64,000 bases of DNA from a virus. The notes under the pieces are model-generated. The model was given only the letters and a program-made list of their open reading frames with translations. It had not been told where the DNA came from and did no database searches. The stretch spans positions 33,921 to 97,920 of the IMG/VR virus record IMGVR_UViG_3300036790_000317; one strand, written 5' to 3'. The translations under genes and the position numbers were made by a program. How positions within the stretch are numbered: position 1 is the stretch's first letter; each line of letters starts with the position of its first letter. Of this stretch, positions 18,508 to 27,392 are shown piece after piece.

Positions 18508-21500
18508 TGGCCTACGCGCTTAACAACTTTGAGGAAGGAACGTCAGGAACGACTCTGACAACGGGGAACACTGACGGGGTATCGTCTCAAGGGTTTGATA
18601 CGATCTTCATCGGCACTGGTGCCACCCTTGCATTCGACAGCACGCATGCGGCACATGGCGGCCTGTCCATGAAGGTGGCCATCGGCTCGACGGCCACCGA
18701 GGCAGAAGCTGAGTGGTCGACGACCATCGGCACCCAGACGACGGTCTATTTCAGGTGCTACCTGTACCTGACCAGTAACCCGTCCGGGGTTATCCGGTTC
18801 TTTTCCGCGTATTCGTCTGCTACCTTTGCCGGGTTCGTCGGCATTAGTACCAGCGGGCACGTTATTCTCGGTGACAGCACCTTTGCTATCAAGCTGACCT
18901 TTACAGGCACCGTGCCATTGAACCAGTGGTTTCGTATTGAAGGCTTTATTACCGGGAATGCATCTACGGGGTCTGTTACTGCAAGCCAGTACAATCTTAT
19001 GGACAGTACGACCGCTGATGAAACGAAGACCGTTGCTGGCCTTAACACGATAGGATCACTTACTACCTATATCTTCGGCCAGAACAACAACGTAGCTACC
19101 GTTGGCCCGTTCTGGATGGATGACATCGGTGTTTCATCATCGGGGCTCATCGGGCCTGCCACGGCCAGCATCGTCAATGCCTGGAGCGCGGTTTACACGG
19201 AGCTTTCCTGGCAGCTGATCGTTGACGACACCACTGCCGGCGAGGTCGTGCAGCCTGACCCGCAGACGCTCTCTCTTGAGATACCGGTATCGAATGCCGC
19301 GGGTGACTGGATGGTCTGCTGCATGACCTGGCAGACACTAACTGCTGTCGGGTTCCCGGTCGCGCCGACCATGTCGGTCGCAGATGACGTGCATAACTGG
19401 TGGGAGCCCGTTGCGCAGAACATCACGAGCAGCGCAGATGGCTATACACGGTCATCCATCTGGGTGGCGCCTGCGGCTAAGGCCGCCAGCACGGTCTATA
19501 TTGCCCCGTCCGGGTATACCATCGGGCTTGCTGCTACCGTCTATGACGTGACCGGAATCTTGCCGTGGTTTACAGCCTCTGCATTCACGAACGGCTTTGC
19601 CAACATCGCGACAAACCTGAGCATGACCGTGGCATCACCTTCATCGAGCGCCATTATCTTCACGGTAGCCGGTGCTGATGATTTCTCTCAGACATACGCT
19701 CTTGCTGCCGGAGATGGCTGGTCAGGCGTTACCGTAGAAGATGGCAGTAACGGTGAGAATGCAAATATCGTCTGTATCTCGGCTTACCAGGTTACGGGAG
19801 GCTCAGGTTCCGTAACGGCGGTATGGTCATCCAGCGGGACCGTGAACTTTTCTGGTGCTACCGCGGGCTTTCTCATCCAGGCTCCGGCACTGACGGCTTA
19901 CAGTCCCATGTGGCCGGTTATCGTCTACGAGTGTGCGCCGGGATTCGGTTTTCAGTCCACTCCGGATGACATTGCCTGGACGGCACTGACCGCGCAGGCA
20001 CTGAAGCTGGATATCACCCAAGGCCGGCAGTACGAGGTAGCCCAACTTTCCGCCGGCGAAGGAACGCTGCTGCTGGACAACCCGCTCGGCATGCTCATCC
20101 CGCCGGGATCTGGCAGCTTTGCCGGCCTGGACTCAGGAACGCCCGTCCGGGTCAGGACGGCGTGGCAGGGCGGGGCCTGGCAGGTGCAGTGGTACGGGAA
20201 CGGGACGACGAGCCAGCCGAAGGCTGAATCCTTTTCCACGGTTCCGGTTATCATCGGGCAATCCTACTGTGTCAGCGCGTGGATAGGATCTTCCGTAACG
20301 TGGTCGGGCGGGATGAATATCTCGATTGCCTGGAAAACATCAGGCGGGTCATTCATTTCAAGCTCTCCGTCGACCGCGGTAACCGGGCCGGCCCCGCAGC
20401 TTGTCACGGCCACCGGAACGGCGCCACCCACCGCCGCGAAAGCTGACCTGATTCTCGTAGCTCAAGGCACCCCGCCTGCTTCCACGGCATTCTATGGCGC
20501 TGCTGCCTTTCCCGGGGCAGCAGCAGGCAGCACCTACATGACCATCGCGCCGGCAACGGTATGGACCGCAGAAAACAACGCCACGGTCTCGGTGCTGGCG
20601 CCGTGGTCACCAGACCCGCGAGGCGAGCCGAATATCACGCCATGGTACGTGCCTTACTCGGGATTCATCGAGCGGCTGCCTCAGCAGTGGGATGAAAACC
20701 TGCGTGGCAAGACGGACGCGGCCATCACCGACGCCTGGTTCGGCTGCAACTTCGTGCCGAACCCGATCATGTTCGATGAAATCCTGAATGATTTCCCGTA
20801 TGCATACTGGCCGTGCGTTGACGCTGCTGGTGCTGGCCAGGCGTCGAACTTTGCTCTGGGCAACACCAACCCGCTGATTGAGGTCACGTCTAAATACGGG
20901 GTTGGTACCGCGGTTGCTGATTTCGGGCAGAACGCTCAGGCACTGCTCGGTGCCCAGGTAACAACGATCGTGTCTACCGACCTGCGCGTGACATCTGGTG
21001 GCGGGATGTGGGGGCAGTCGGGCCTGGGAACCGGCAGCTATTCAGCCAGCAGTCTCGGTCTTCAAGGCTACAGTCTTCAGTGCATCGACTCGAACTTCCC
21101 CCAGATCGGCGCTGATGGCGTTACGATCGAGATGTGGTTTCAGTTCACGAGCCTGTCGGTTTACGGAGGAATCCCGCCGACGGATAATTTCTACCAAGGG
21201 ACGCTGTGGACCCTCGCTGACAGCAACTTCGGGTTCCTGAATCTCAGCATCGAGGCGATAGGCACCAACAACCCGACGGGAACTTGCCAGCTCGTTACCA
21301 GTTTCGTCGGCACCAGTGATTCCACGAATATCGGCACGGATGTCGGGAACTTCATCCCGGGCCAGATTTACCAGACCGTCATGTCCTTCACCCAGACAGA
21401 ATTCAGCCTGTACGTCAACGGCGGCGCCCAGTACAGTGCGCAAAATCTAAGTTTTGGTGCGGGTGGGCTGAAAAGCTCGTCGTTCACGACCATTGTTGCC

Positions 21501-22502
21501 GCAGGCGGGTCAAACCTCAACTTCGCTTCGGGAACTGTCGGCTGGATCGTGCCTCCGCCACAGGGAAGCTGGAACGGCTTCGCCGGGCATATTGCCATCT
21601 ACCCGTACCTGTTGTCCGAGAACCGGATTCTGACGCATTATCTGTCCGGCATCCAGGCCATGCAGCAGGAATCAGCGTCAAACCGGTTCGAGCGGCTGCT
21701 CCAGATCGGGCTGGCGCCGGGCCGCCGGGTTATCATGCAGGAACCTGAGCCAGATACGAATGCAGTCGTGTCTTGCCAGGATGTATCTGGCCAGCCGATG
21801 TCCGCGGCTATCGATAACATTGCTGGAGACCTGCTGCCTGGCATGTTCCTCATTGCGCCGACCGGGGACCTGTATTATCTGAGCAAGCTGTATTCCTGGA
21901 ATCAAGGTATCAAGTGGGTGCTGGGCGAGGACGTGTTCTCGGGTGAGTATTCCTACCTTAATGATATTACTTTTGATTATGACGTCAGCCGGGTAATCAA
22001 CGAAATCCAGCTTACCCAGCTCGACAACCAGGATGTTATTGTCCCGACCGTCACGGCTATCGAAACAGCATCTCAGAACCAGTACGGGACTATCTCGGAT
22101 CTTGCCACCGGATACCTGTACGGTGACAACACCGTGCCGTATACCTACGGTCCCGGCTTGCAGGACACCGCGAACTGGCTGGCGTGCGCCTACCGGGCAC
22201 CGCAGCTCCGGCTGACGACCATCAAGATCAACGCCGCGAGCAACCCGGGGCTGTGGGAATTCGTCCTCGGCGCGGCAGTTGGTGACACGGTCACGGTCAA
22301 CCGCCGCAGCCTCGGGCAGGCGAGTATCGTCATCCAGGTGACGGGCCGGATTACCCAGACGACCCGGACGTTTGAATACTCCATCAAGGGTGCCGAGGCA
22401 AGCATCGAGTGCGTCATTGACCCCATGCCGGAAGAGAATGCCCTGACGTGTGATGACCCCGTCCGAGGGCTGCTCAACGGTACCGATATCTTCGGGTGGT
22501 GA
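18507..22502 (+). CDS. large minor tail protein (tail tip/hub) with lectin-like domains
   Basis: 1331 residues. The N-terminal 250 residues and a second region near residues 840-1030 (VTIEMWFQFTS, then a TIVAAGGSNLNF strand and WNGFAGHIAIYPYLL) resemble LamG/ConA-like lectin folds. The C-terminal 300 residues (FERLLQIGLAPGRRV, DVSRVINEIQLTQLDNQ, TTIKINAASNPGLW) match the hub-like end of large actinophage minor tail proteins. It is coupled to the tape measure gene, as tail tip genes usually are. Likely binds host surface glycans. Confidence 0.7.
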   Translation: MAYALNNFEEGTSGTTLTTGNTDGVSSQGFDTIFIGTGATLAFDSTHAAHGGLSMKVAIGSTATEAEAEWSTTIGTQTTVYFRCYLYLTSNPSGVIRFFSAYSSATFAGFVGISTSGHVILGDSTFAIKLTFTGTVPLNQWFRIEGFITGNASTGSVTASQYNLMDSTTADETKTVAGLNTIGSLTTYIFGQNNNVATVGPFWMDDIGVSSSGLIGPATASIVNAWSAVYTELSWQLIVDDTTAGEVVQPDPQTLSLEIPVSNAAGDWMVCCMTWQTLTAVGFPVAPTMSVADDVHNWWEPVAQNITSSADGYTRSSIWVAPAAKAASTVYIAPSGYTIGLAATVYDVTGILPWFTASAFTNGFANIATNLSMTVASPSSSAIIFTVAGADDFSQTYALAAGDGWSGVTVEDGSNGENANIVCISAYQVTGGSGSVTAVWSSSGTVNFSGATAGFLIQAPALTAYSPMWPVIVYECAPGFGFQSTPDDIAWTALTAQALKLDITQGRQYEVAQLSAGEGTLLLDNPLGMLIPPGSGSFAGLDSGTPVRVRTAWQGGAWQVQWYGNGTTSQPKAESFSTVPVIIGQSYCVSAWIGSSVTWSGGMNISIAWKTSGGSFISSSPSTAVTGPAPQLVTATGTAPPTAAKADLILVAQGTPPASTAFYGAAAFPGAAAGSTYMTIAPATVWTAENNATVSVLAPWSPDPRGEPNITPWYVPYSGFIERLPQQWDENLRGKTDAAITDAWFGCNFVPNPIMFDEILNDFPYAYWPCVDAAGAGQASNFALGNTNPLIEVTSKYGVGTAVADFGQNAQALLGAQVTTIVSTDLRVTSGGGMWGQSGLGTGSYSASSLGLQGYSLQCIDSNFPQIGADGVTIEMWFQFTSLSVYGGIPPTDNFYQGTLWTLADSNFGFLNLSIEAIGTNNPTGTCQLVTSFVGTSDSTNIGTDVGNFIPGQIYQTVMSFTQTEFSLYVNGGAQYSAQNLSFGAGGLKSSSFTTIVAAGGSNLNFASGTVGWIVPPPQGSWNGFAGHIAIYPYLLSENRILTHYLSGIQAMQQESASNRFERLLQIGLAPGRRVIMQEPEPDTNAVVSCQDVSGQPMSAAIDNIAGDLLPGMFLIAPTGDLYYLSKLYSWNQGIKWVLGEDVFSGEYSYLNDITFDYDVSRVINEIQLTQLDNQDVIVPTVTAIETASQNQYGTISDLATGYLYGDNTVPYTYGPGLQDTANWLACAYRAPQLRLTTIKINAASNPGLWEFVLGAAVGDTVTVNRRSLGQASIVIQVTGRITQTTRTFEYSIKGAEASIECVIDPMPEENALTCDDPVRGLLNGTDIFGW

Positions 22503-22505
22503 GAC

Positions 22506-23648
22506 ATGCCTCCTCCGTTCGTGGCAACCGTCCCGGCTCCGATGACATGGGGCACCGGGACCATCGTCAAGGCACCGTACCTGAGGCACGATGTCACGAA
22601 TGCGGTCGGGTTCCTGGCACAGCGCCCCTTCTTTATCGGAAAGGTTGCCACCGCCACGGCATGGCCGAACGGCACAGACGCCGCGATGGCTCTTACCCAG
22701 GAAGTTACAGATACCTGGAACGGCCACAACCCGCTTATTAACACCGCCCAGTATTTCGCCCAGGCTCCCGGATGGTACCTGAGCCAGGTAACGGTCCCGT
22801 ACAGCTACACCGGCACGACGCCCGTGCTCTTCACCGCCGGCTTCAACTTCACGTATAACGGCGTGTCAACCGGGCCTGTCCGCGGGCCCGTGACAATCGG
22901 CGGGGTCGGTACCTTCCACAACTATGCCGTCCGGGTATGGGACCTGATCCCGCAGATCCGCACCGGAGCGATCGGAAGCGCAGATTACATCCAGTTTACG
23001 ACCGGGCAGTTCAGCACCGGTGCGCTTAGCTTTATCTTCAACCCGCAGCAGTATGCCTACGCGTCTGTCCGGTGGGTGGCAGCACTGTCCGGCACGGCGA
23101 CACTTCCCGTCCCGGCCAACGCTACCTGGCCGGTCCCGCCTTCGATCGTCACGTCCACGTTCATGAACACAAATGTAAGAGACACGATCAACTTCCTGAC
23201 GTACCCGCCGGTTTGCAAGGCTAATTATGTCGCGGGTGCCGCGGCCTTGATCAACCAGACCTTCCCGGCAGCGCAGGCCATCGAGCTGAATAACGTCGTC
23301 GTGGACAACTATGGCGGGTTTACAACCGGCACAGCCGCCTTTTACACCACACCAAGAACTGGGAACTACTTCTGCTACGGCCAGGTAAACCTGGCTGCCA
23401 CCACGGCAACCACGAACTACTGTGCCGGGTTCAGCATTGCCGGGGGTACCACCCAGTGGGGGGATTCTCTCCGTGTCACGGGTTCTGCTGATGCTACCGG
23501 CGCCGGGATGTGCGTGGCTAAGAGGCTGCGTCTGACATCCGGGCAGACGATCCAGCTCATGGCGAGCCAGAACTCCGGCGCGTCGGTCAACTACGCTGCC
23601 AACGCGGTTGACGAGACGCGCATGATTGTCGTCTGGGAAGGCAGTTAA
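22506..23648 (+). CDS. minor tail protein with C1q-like C-terminus
   Basis: 380 residues. The middle has TSTFMNTNVRDTINFL, a short helical linker often found before trimeric C-terminal domains in actinophage tail proteins. The last 140 residues (a run of beta strands ending MIVVWEG) look like a C1q/TNF-like trimer. It ends in a TAATG overlap with the next gene, which has a related end. Confidence 0.6.
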   Translation: MPPPFVATVPAPMTWGTGTIVKAPYLRHDVTNAVGFLAQRPFFIGKVATATAWPNGTDAAMALTQEVTDTWNGHNPLINTAQYFAQAPGWYLSQVTVPYSYTGTTPVLFTAGFNFTYNGVSTGPVRGPVTIGGVGTFHNYAVRVWDLIPQIRTGAIGSADYIQFTTGQFSTGALSFIFNPQQYAYASVRWVAALSGTATLPVPANATWPVPPSIVTSTFMNTNVRDTINFLTYPPVCKANYVAGAAALINQTFPAAQAIELNNVVVDNYGGFTTGTAAFYTTPRTGNYFCYGQVNLAATTATTNYCAGFSIAGGTTQWGDSLRVTGSADATGAGMCVAKRLRLTSGQTIQLMASQNSGASVNYAANAVDETRMIVVWEGS

Positions 23649-24208
23649 TGACCGGTACCCCGCCGGCGATCCCGAACTTCGCGGCCGGGTACGGGCCTCT
23701 TCCGGCAGACATGAACACGCTGATCCAGACCCCGTTCATCTTCCTTACAACGAAGATCATGTTCCGGGCGCAGCTCCAGGCTGCGACGGCACTCACATCA
23801 GGAACAGCGACGCTCATTCCGTTCGGCACCACGGCCGGTGATATCCTGGAAGATCCCTACGCCGGCTGGTCGAACACGACAACGGGCAGCCAGGCTGCGC
23901 GCAGCTGGCTGTGCCCTGCCGGGTGCACCGGATGGTACGAGATCACGATGACGGCTTTTACCGCTAACCCGGCCATCACGGACGATCTCATGGTCGCGGA
24001 GATATGGCTTGACGGCGCGGAATTCCAGATCACAACGAGCCAGATAGGAGCTAATGGGCACGGAGCCGGCTGCTGTGGCAGCGCCCAGGTCCAGCTCATC
24101 GGCGGCGTAGATTATGTCCAGATGTATCTCTTGCAGGAAGCAAGCATCAACACCGGGAGCACGAACGGGCAGTATTGCACGATGGAAATCGCCTGGGTTA
24201 GTTCCTGA
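23648..24208 (+). CDS. minor tail protein, related to the previous gene
   Basis: 186 residues. It shares with the 22506 gene product the plan of a short N-terminal linker followed by a beta-rich C1q-like domain, and a similar last strand (MEIAWVSS against MIVVWEGS). This suggests duplication. Probable tail tip or fibre component. Confidence 0.55.
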   Translation: MTGTPPAIPNFAAGYGPLPADMNTLIQTPFIFLTTKIMFRAQLQAATALTSGTATLIPFGTTAGDILEDPYAGWSNTTTGSQAARSWLCPAGCTGWYEITMTAFTANPAITDDLMVAEIWLDGAEFQITTSQIGANGHGAGCCGSAQVQLIGGVDYVQMYLLQEASINTGSTNGQYCTMEIAWVSS

Positions 24209-24236
24209 TGTGCAGCGCCTGGCCTGGGAGGCCGTC

Positions 24237-24683
24237 ATGTTTGAGCACGATGTCCACCCGCATACCGCGATCATGCTCAACGGCGGGGCACCCGGGCCGG
24301 TCAAGACCGGCGATATGCACGACACCAGGAACCGGCTTGAGCAGTTCAATGCCCGGCTTGCGGTACGTATTACCCGTGTTGTCGGCTCGATGTGGTGCGC
24401 GTATGCCTTCGGGCTATTCGATCTCATCAGCTTGCCTGAGGCTGTTCACGGCGGCATTGCCACGACCATCGCGTGGATTGCGCAGACGTTCCTGCAGCTG
24501 GTGCTGCTGTCTATCATCATGGTCGGGCAGGACGTGCAGGCAAGAGCCTCGGACGCGAGGTCTGAGCAGACCTACAGAGACGCCGAAGCTATCTTGCATG
24601 AGTGCCTCCAGCTTCAAGCTCACCTGCAGGCGCAGGATGAAACGCTCACTAACCTGATCCTGGCGCACTCACACGAGAAGTAG
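24237..24683 (+). CDS. membrane protein, possible holin-type
   Basis: 148 residues from the ATG at 24237 with GGGAGG 3-4 bases before; a GTG at 24210 is also possible. About residues 55-105 hold two hydrophobic segments (MWCAYAFGLFDLIS and TFLQLVLLSIIMV). The C-terminus is a charged helix. This type of two-helix protein is frequent after tail genes in actinophages. A role in lysis is only inferred. Confidence 0.6.
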   Translation: MFEHDVHPHTAIMLNGGAPGPVKTGDMHDTRNRLEQFNARLAVRITRVVGSMWCAYAFGLFDLISLPEAVHGGIATTIAWIAQTFLQLVLLSIIMVGQDVQARASDARSEQTYRDAEAILHECLQLQAHLQAQDETLTNLILAHSHEK

Positions 24684-24696
24684 GCAGGCATATGCC

Positions 24697-25095
24697 GTGG
24701 GCTTTTTCCAGGAGCTGTTCGGGTGGCCTAGCGGGGCTGAGTGGGCAGACATCACGGCAGATCTTATCTCGGCTGCCATCGGCGGACTGGTCGTGTTCAT
24801 CATCCGAGATCACCTGATCCGCAGGTTCCTGCGGCTCTGGGAGAAGCATTCTCTTCCGAGTACCGGAGCAGACATGTCATCTCTCATCGAGCATGCCAGG
24901 GAGTCCATTCACGAAAAGCTCGACGACCTGCATGGCAAGGTCACGAGCATGCAGGAAGAATTCGGTAACGGCTTCCTGCAAGGACTACAGGACAAGATAG
25001 AGATGATGGAGTCGAAGCTGGGTATAGCTGACGATGAAGATCCTGCTCCGGTCTTCGCTATCGTGGCAGACGAGGAAGAGCCCCCGCCGGAGTAA
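24697..25095 (+). CDS. small membrane protein with coiled-coil tail
   Basis: 132 residues from a GTG. One hydrophobic segment at about residues 20-38 (LISAAIGGLVVFII), then a basic patch and a long acidic coiled-coil tail. It follows another membrane protein and is closed by the terminator that overlaps its stop. It may work with its neighbour at the membrane; function unknown. Confidence 0.55.
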   Translation: MGFFQELFGWPSGAEWADITADLISAAIGGLVVFIIRDHLIRRFLRLWEKHSLPSTGADMSSLIEHARESIHEKLDDLHGKVTSMQEEFGNGFLQGLQDKIEMMESKLGIADDEDPAPVFAIVADEEEPPPE

Positions 25096-25112
25096 CTGGC
25101 GGGGGCTTTTTT
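25079..25112 (+). terminator. rho-independent terminator of the structural operon
   Basis: A 10-base-pair GC stem (AGCCCCCGCC paired with GGCGGGGGCT) with a 9-base loop, followed by six T. The stop codon of the 24697 gene lies in the loop. It separates the rightward structural genes from the leftward tRNA array. Confidence 0.92.
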
Positions 25113-25113
25113 C

Positions 25114-25401
25114 TTATTCTTCACCCAGGGGGATGTCGATGTACCGGATGTCTTCCTTGTCAGCGTTGCGCCAGATCCACTCCATTACATTCGTGATCAG
25201 CAAGCAGTTGTCACCGTGGTGCAGCCAGGCCAGGCACCCCGGGCAGTCCACCAGGGATTCGTTCTCCGGCTGTTCGTAGATCGAGACCATCGGCTCAGCC
25301 GTCTCTGCATCACAAGCAGCAAGAGGAACAGACCAGTTCTCGCGGCCTTCTGTTTTCCAGTTACGGTTCCAGCGGTAAGCGCGGATTAGATGAGTCGTCA
25401 T
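25114..25401 (-). CDS. hypothetical protein
   Basis: 95 residues, Trp-rich (MEWIWRNADKED, WLHHGDNC) with a CPGC pair. A TGGAG site precedes the ATG. It is the last gene of the leftward block, downstream of the array terminator. Family not recognised. Confidence 0.5.
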   Translation of the reverse strand: MTTHLIRAYRWNRNWKTEGRENWSVPLAACDAETAEPMVSIYEQPENESLVDCPGCLAWLHHGDNCLLITNVMEWIWRNADKEDIRYIDIPLGEE

Positions 25402-25407
25402 GATGCT

Positions 25408-25448
25408 CCATAAAAATGACGGGCCGGGGAGTAGCCTTCCCCGGCCCG
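25408..25448 (-). terminator. terminator at the end of the tRNA array
   Basis: A perfect 10-base-pair stem (CGGGCCGGGG with CCCCGGCCCG, 9-base loop), followed on the minus strand by a TTTTT run. It lies just past the last, permuted tRNA and would end the leftward tRNA transcript. Confidence 0.75.
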
Positions 25449-25554
25449 CCGTTGCAGTTACCTTGTAATTTAGGTGTTCAAAACCTAAGTAGGTGTATGC
25501 GCTGCTACATGGTTCCGCTGGCGACGTTTAATCCCGGCTGTCATTCATGAAGCC

Positions 25555-25622
25555 TGGCGCTCTGCCCCTTGAGCTACGGGCCGTCGTAGCCGACCCGGCC
25601 GGTTTCGAACCGGCAACCTCCA
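25555..25622 (-). tRNA. circularly permuted tRNA gene P1 (anticodon not resolved)
   Basis: Read on the minus strand, the 3' half comes first (25622 to 25591): stem strand TGG (41-43), variable AGGTT, a canonical T-arm with loop TTCGAAA, and acceptor strand CGGGTCG. After the linker GCTACGA (25590-25584) the 5' half follows (25583 to 25555): acceptor CGGCCCG, TA, a D-arm GCTC/GAGC with GG in the loop, G26, CCA (27-29). All seven acceptor pairs form (one G-U) and CCA pairs with TGG. Both outer flanks then diverge but are complementary: CCGGGA with TCCCGG (25532-25537, 25634-25639) and CCAGCG with CGCTGG (25516-25521, 25647-25652). The anticodon lies at the junction of the two ends and cannot be read with certainty. 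Confidence 0.7.
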
Positions 25623-25698
25623 TTGCCTTGCACCCGGGAAGGGGATCCAGCGTACAGCAGCAAGCTAAGCCTGCGAGCGAGAATCTCAGCCTCAGGGC

Positions 25699-25765
25699 CG
25701 GTGCTCTGTCCTTTGAGCTACCCCTGCATGCGCGCAGGGGCCAGGAATCGAACCTGGATCTTCCG
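25699..25765 (-). tRNA. circularly permuted tRNA gene P2 (anticodon not resolved)
   Basis: Same plan as P1. The 3' half is upstream on the minus strand (25765 to 25734): CGG (41-43), variable AAGAT, T-arm with loop TTCGATT, acceptor CCCCTGC. The linker is GCGCAT (25733-25728). The 5' half follows (25727 to 25699): acceptor GCAGGGG, TA, D-arm GCTC/GAGC, A26, CCG (27-29). All seven acceptor pairs are Watson-Crick, CCG pairs with CGG, and A15 can pair with T48. The flanks pair as well: GCCC with GGGC and TGAG with CTCA (25691-25698 with 25770-25779). The break is at the same position as in P1. Confidence 0.7.
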
Positions 25766-25819
25766 CTTCGCCCCGTGAGCCTTAATCTCAGTCTCAGTCT
25801 GTTGCTCGTGTCTATTGTA

Positions 25820-26563
25820 CTAGGCAAGCAGCCAGTCAAAAACCGGCTTGCCCGCTGTCTTCAGCGTGACCGGATGGGTGTTTGCTTCCTCACGAGCAGC
25901 ACGAACCGCCGCAATCAGCTTCACGGCCCGGTCTTCCAGCTCGCGCTTCCGTTCCGGGCTGATCGCACCGGATAGCTGGACCTGGGTCCAGTCACCAATC
26001 TTTTCGTCCTTGAACATGACATCGACCTGGGCGTCTTGCTTGAATGCCGGGTCTGACGGAGCCCACTTGACGTGGTTGAACGGCGTCTTCTCGGTCTTCT
26101 TCCGGGTGACCGGGTCTGTGGCATGCAGGCCCTTGTCCTTGTCAAAGTGCCAGTCATCCTTGGTGTTATACACCGGCAGCGCCCGGATGAGCGTGCCGAT
26201 GTGAATGGCTTGCTTTTCCAGCCGCAGCAGGTTCGTGACCGGGACACCCGTGAGGATCGTCGTGCCATCGATCACGAGATCGGCCTTGGCCTCGGCATTG
26301 GCCGAGTCCTGGGTTAGCTCGGCATCGAGCAGGTCGCTCATCGCCTTACGGGCGCTGGCAAGGAGTTCCTGTACCCGGAGCTGGACCTTCTTGCCCTCGG
26401 CCGGAAGCTGCTCGCCTTCGTCATCAAGTGGCTGGTACGTCCGGATCTGGCCGTCGAACAGGTCCGTCTTCTGAGCAGCCTGGTATGCTGCGGTAAACCT
26501 GCGGTTTTCCTCGGCCTTGATGCCTTCGATCATGGCATTGAACTGGTGAAGCTGCTGCGCCAT
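25820..26563 (-). CDS. conserved phage protein of unknown function
   Basis: 247 residues from the ATG at 26563 (MAQQLHQFNAMIEGIKAEEN), with GGAAGGA upstream. Soluble, mixed alpha/beta, charged. The layout (N-terminal helix, RTYQPLDDEGEQLP, a VDGTTILTGVPVTNLLRLEKQ core, a late ISPERKRELEDR helix) recalls a family I have seen in actinobacterial genomes and phages, but I cannot name a function. It lies between the permuted tRNAs and tRNA-Cys. Confidence 0.7.
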   Translation of the reverse strand: MAQQLHQFNAMIEGIKAEENRRFTAAYQAAQKTDLFDGQIRTYQPLDDEGEQLPAEGKKVQLRVQELLASARKAMSDLLDAELTQDSANAEAKADLVIDGTTILTGVPVTNLLRLEKQAIHIGTLIRALPVYNTKDDWHFDKDKGLHATDPVTRKKTEKTPFNHVKWAPSDPAFKQDAQVDVMFKDEKIGDWTQVQLSGAISPERKRELEDRAVKLIAAVRAAREEANTHPVTLKTAGKPVFDWLLA

Positions 26564-26646
26564 CTTCTTTTTCCTTCCTTCCGCTGGATGATCATTGTTG
26601 TAATGGCTGTCATTGTTGTAATAGCTGTCACCACGAGGCTGGCAAG

Positions 26647-26717
26647 AGGCACGCCTGAGAGTCGAACTCAGCCTTGTAGCTTTGCAGGCCACACCCCGCA
26701 CCGGCGAGACGCGCACC
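26647..26717 (-). tRNA. tRNA-Cys(GCA)
   Basis: Acceptor GGTGCGC/GCGTGCC, anticodon stem GTGGC/GCTAC with loop CTGCAAA, T-loop TTCGACT, U73 as expected for Cys. Position 8 is G rather than T. Confidence 0.85.
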
Positions 26718-26720
26718 ATG

Positions 26721-26969
26721 TCATATCAGGTCTACGCCAGGAAAATATAGCATGTGTCCTCTTGAACTGCTATCGCTTATCCGGGCTACGTGCGCTAGCT
26801 CATTCCAGCGTCTGGTTCCGATAACCTTAGCTAGAGCCGTAGCAATCTGCACGATATCACTGGACTGCTTATACATGATGCCCGGGGACCCGGACTTGTG
26901 CACGGCGAGTTCTGCGGCAATTCCTGATTGATCCAAGGCGAGCAGGACTTCTTCTCTGTCAAGACGCAT
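26721..26969 (-). CDS. small hypothetical protein
   Basis: 82 residues from the ATG at 26969 (MRLDREEVLLALDQSGIAAE), with GGAAG upstream; the longer reading upstream lacks coding character. Helical and charged. It ends 4 bases from tRNA-Cys. Family not recognised. Confidence 0.5.
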   Translation of the reverse strand: MRLDREEVLLALDQSGIAAELAVHKSGSPGIMYKQSSDIVQIATALAKVIGTRRWNELAHVARISDSSSRGHMLYFPGVDLI

Positions 26970-27159
26970 GCTATTACTTCCGTGGGAACGTGAGGCTCGT
27001 CCTGAGCGCCGCTGGCGTGCCGTGCCTGTGTTGCGCTCGTGCTGCGCGCTTGCAATGGTGCTGTGGCTGGCAATCACACCCTGGCAGCATGAGCTATATG
27101 GCTGGCAAGCAGGAGATGGCGGCATGGCCATGATGGCAGTCATTACTATGATGGTGGCG

Positions 27160-27232
27160 TGCACCGGGCGGGAGTCGAACCCGCGGCTGCCCGCTTAGGA
27201 GGCGGGCGCTCTGTCCTCTGAGCTACCGGCGC
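27160..27232 (-). tRNA. tRNA-Arg(CCT)
   Basis: Acceptor GCGCCGG/CCGGTGC, D-arm GCTC/GAGC, loop CTCCTAA on stem CCCGC/GCGGG, T-loop TTCGACT, A73. Confidence 0.92.
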
Positions 27233-27392
27233 GTGGCTTAGCTTTCCCGCCGAGAAAACTAGCTCCCCGGTTAGCATGACGAAACTTGTGCTCTGCGCGT
27301 CGGCGCTGGGCAGGCGTCAGCCTGCGGATGCCGTCAGCGTTTTTGATTTTCAGGTGCCTGGTATAGAGATCTAGCCGATGTTCGTTCGTCAT
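27195..27392 (-). CDS. small basic hypothetical protein (uncertain)
   Basis: 65 residues, basic (LTPAQRRRAEHKFRHANR). It overlaps the 3' end of the 27334 gene by 59 bases and stops inside tRNA-Arg(CCT). The amino-acid make-up resembles small basic phage proteins, but the overlaps and weak ribosome-binding site make it doubtful. Confidence 0.3.
   Translation of the reverse strand: MTNEHRLDLYTRHLKIKNADGIRRLTPAQRRRAEHKFRHANRGASFLGGKAKPRAGSSEDRAPAS

Noticed and set aside
21678-22727. 349-codon ORF antisense to the large minor tail gene
   Set aside because: Same signs of a GC-rich shadow frame; the sense strand encodes a coherent tail protein.
25540-25760. Permuted group I intron-exon arrangement around the tRNA halves
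   Set aside because: Flanks are too short and show no group I core elements.
25555-25765. One ordinary intron-containing tRNA from the P2 5' half and the P1 3' half
   Set aside because: Acceptor strands GCAGGGG and CGGGTCG do not pair; each pairs only with the half across its own linker.
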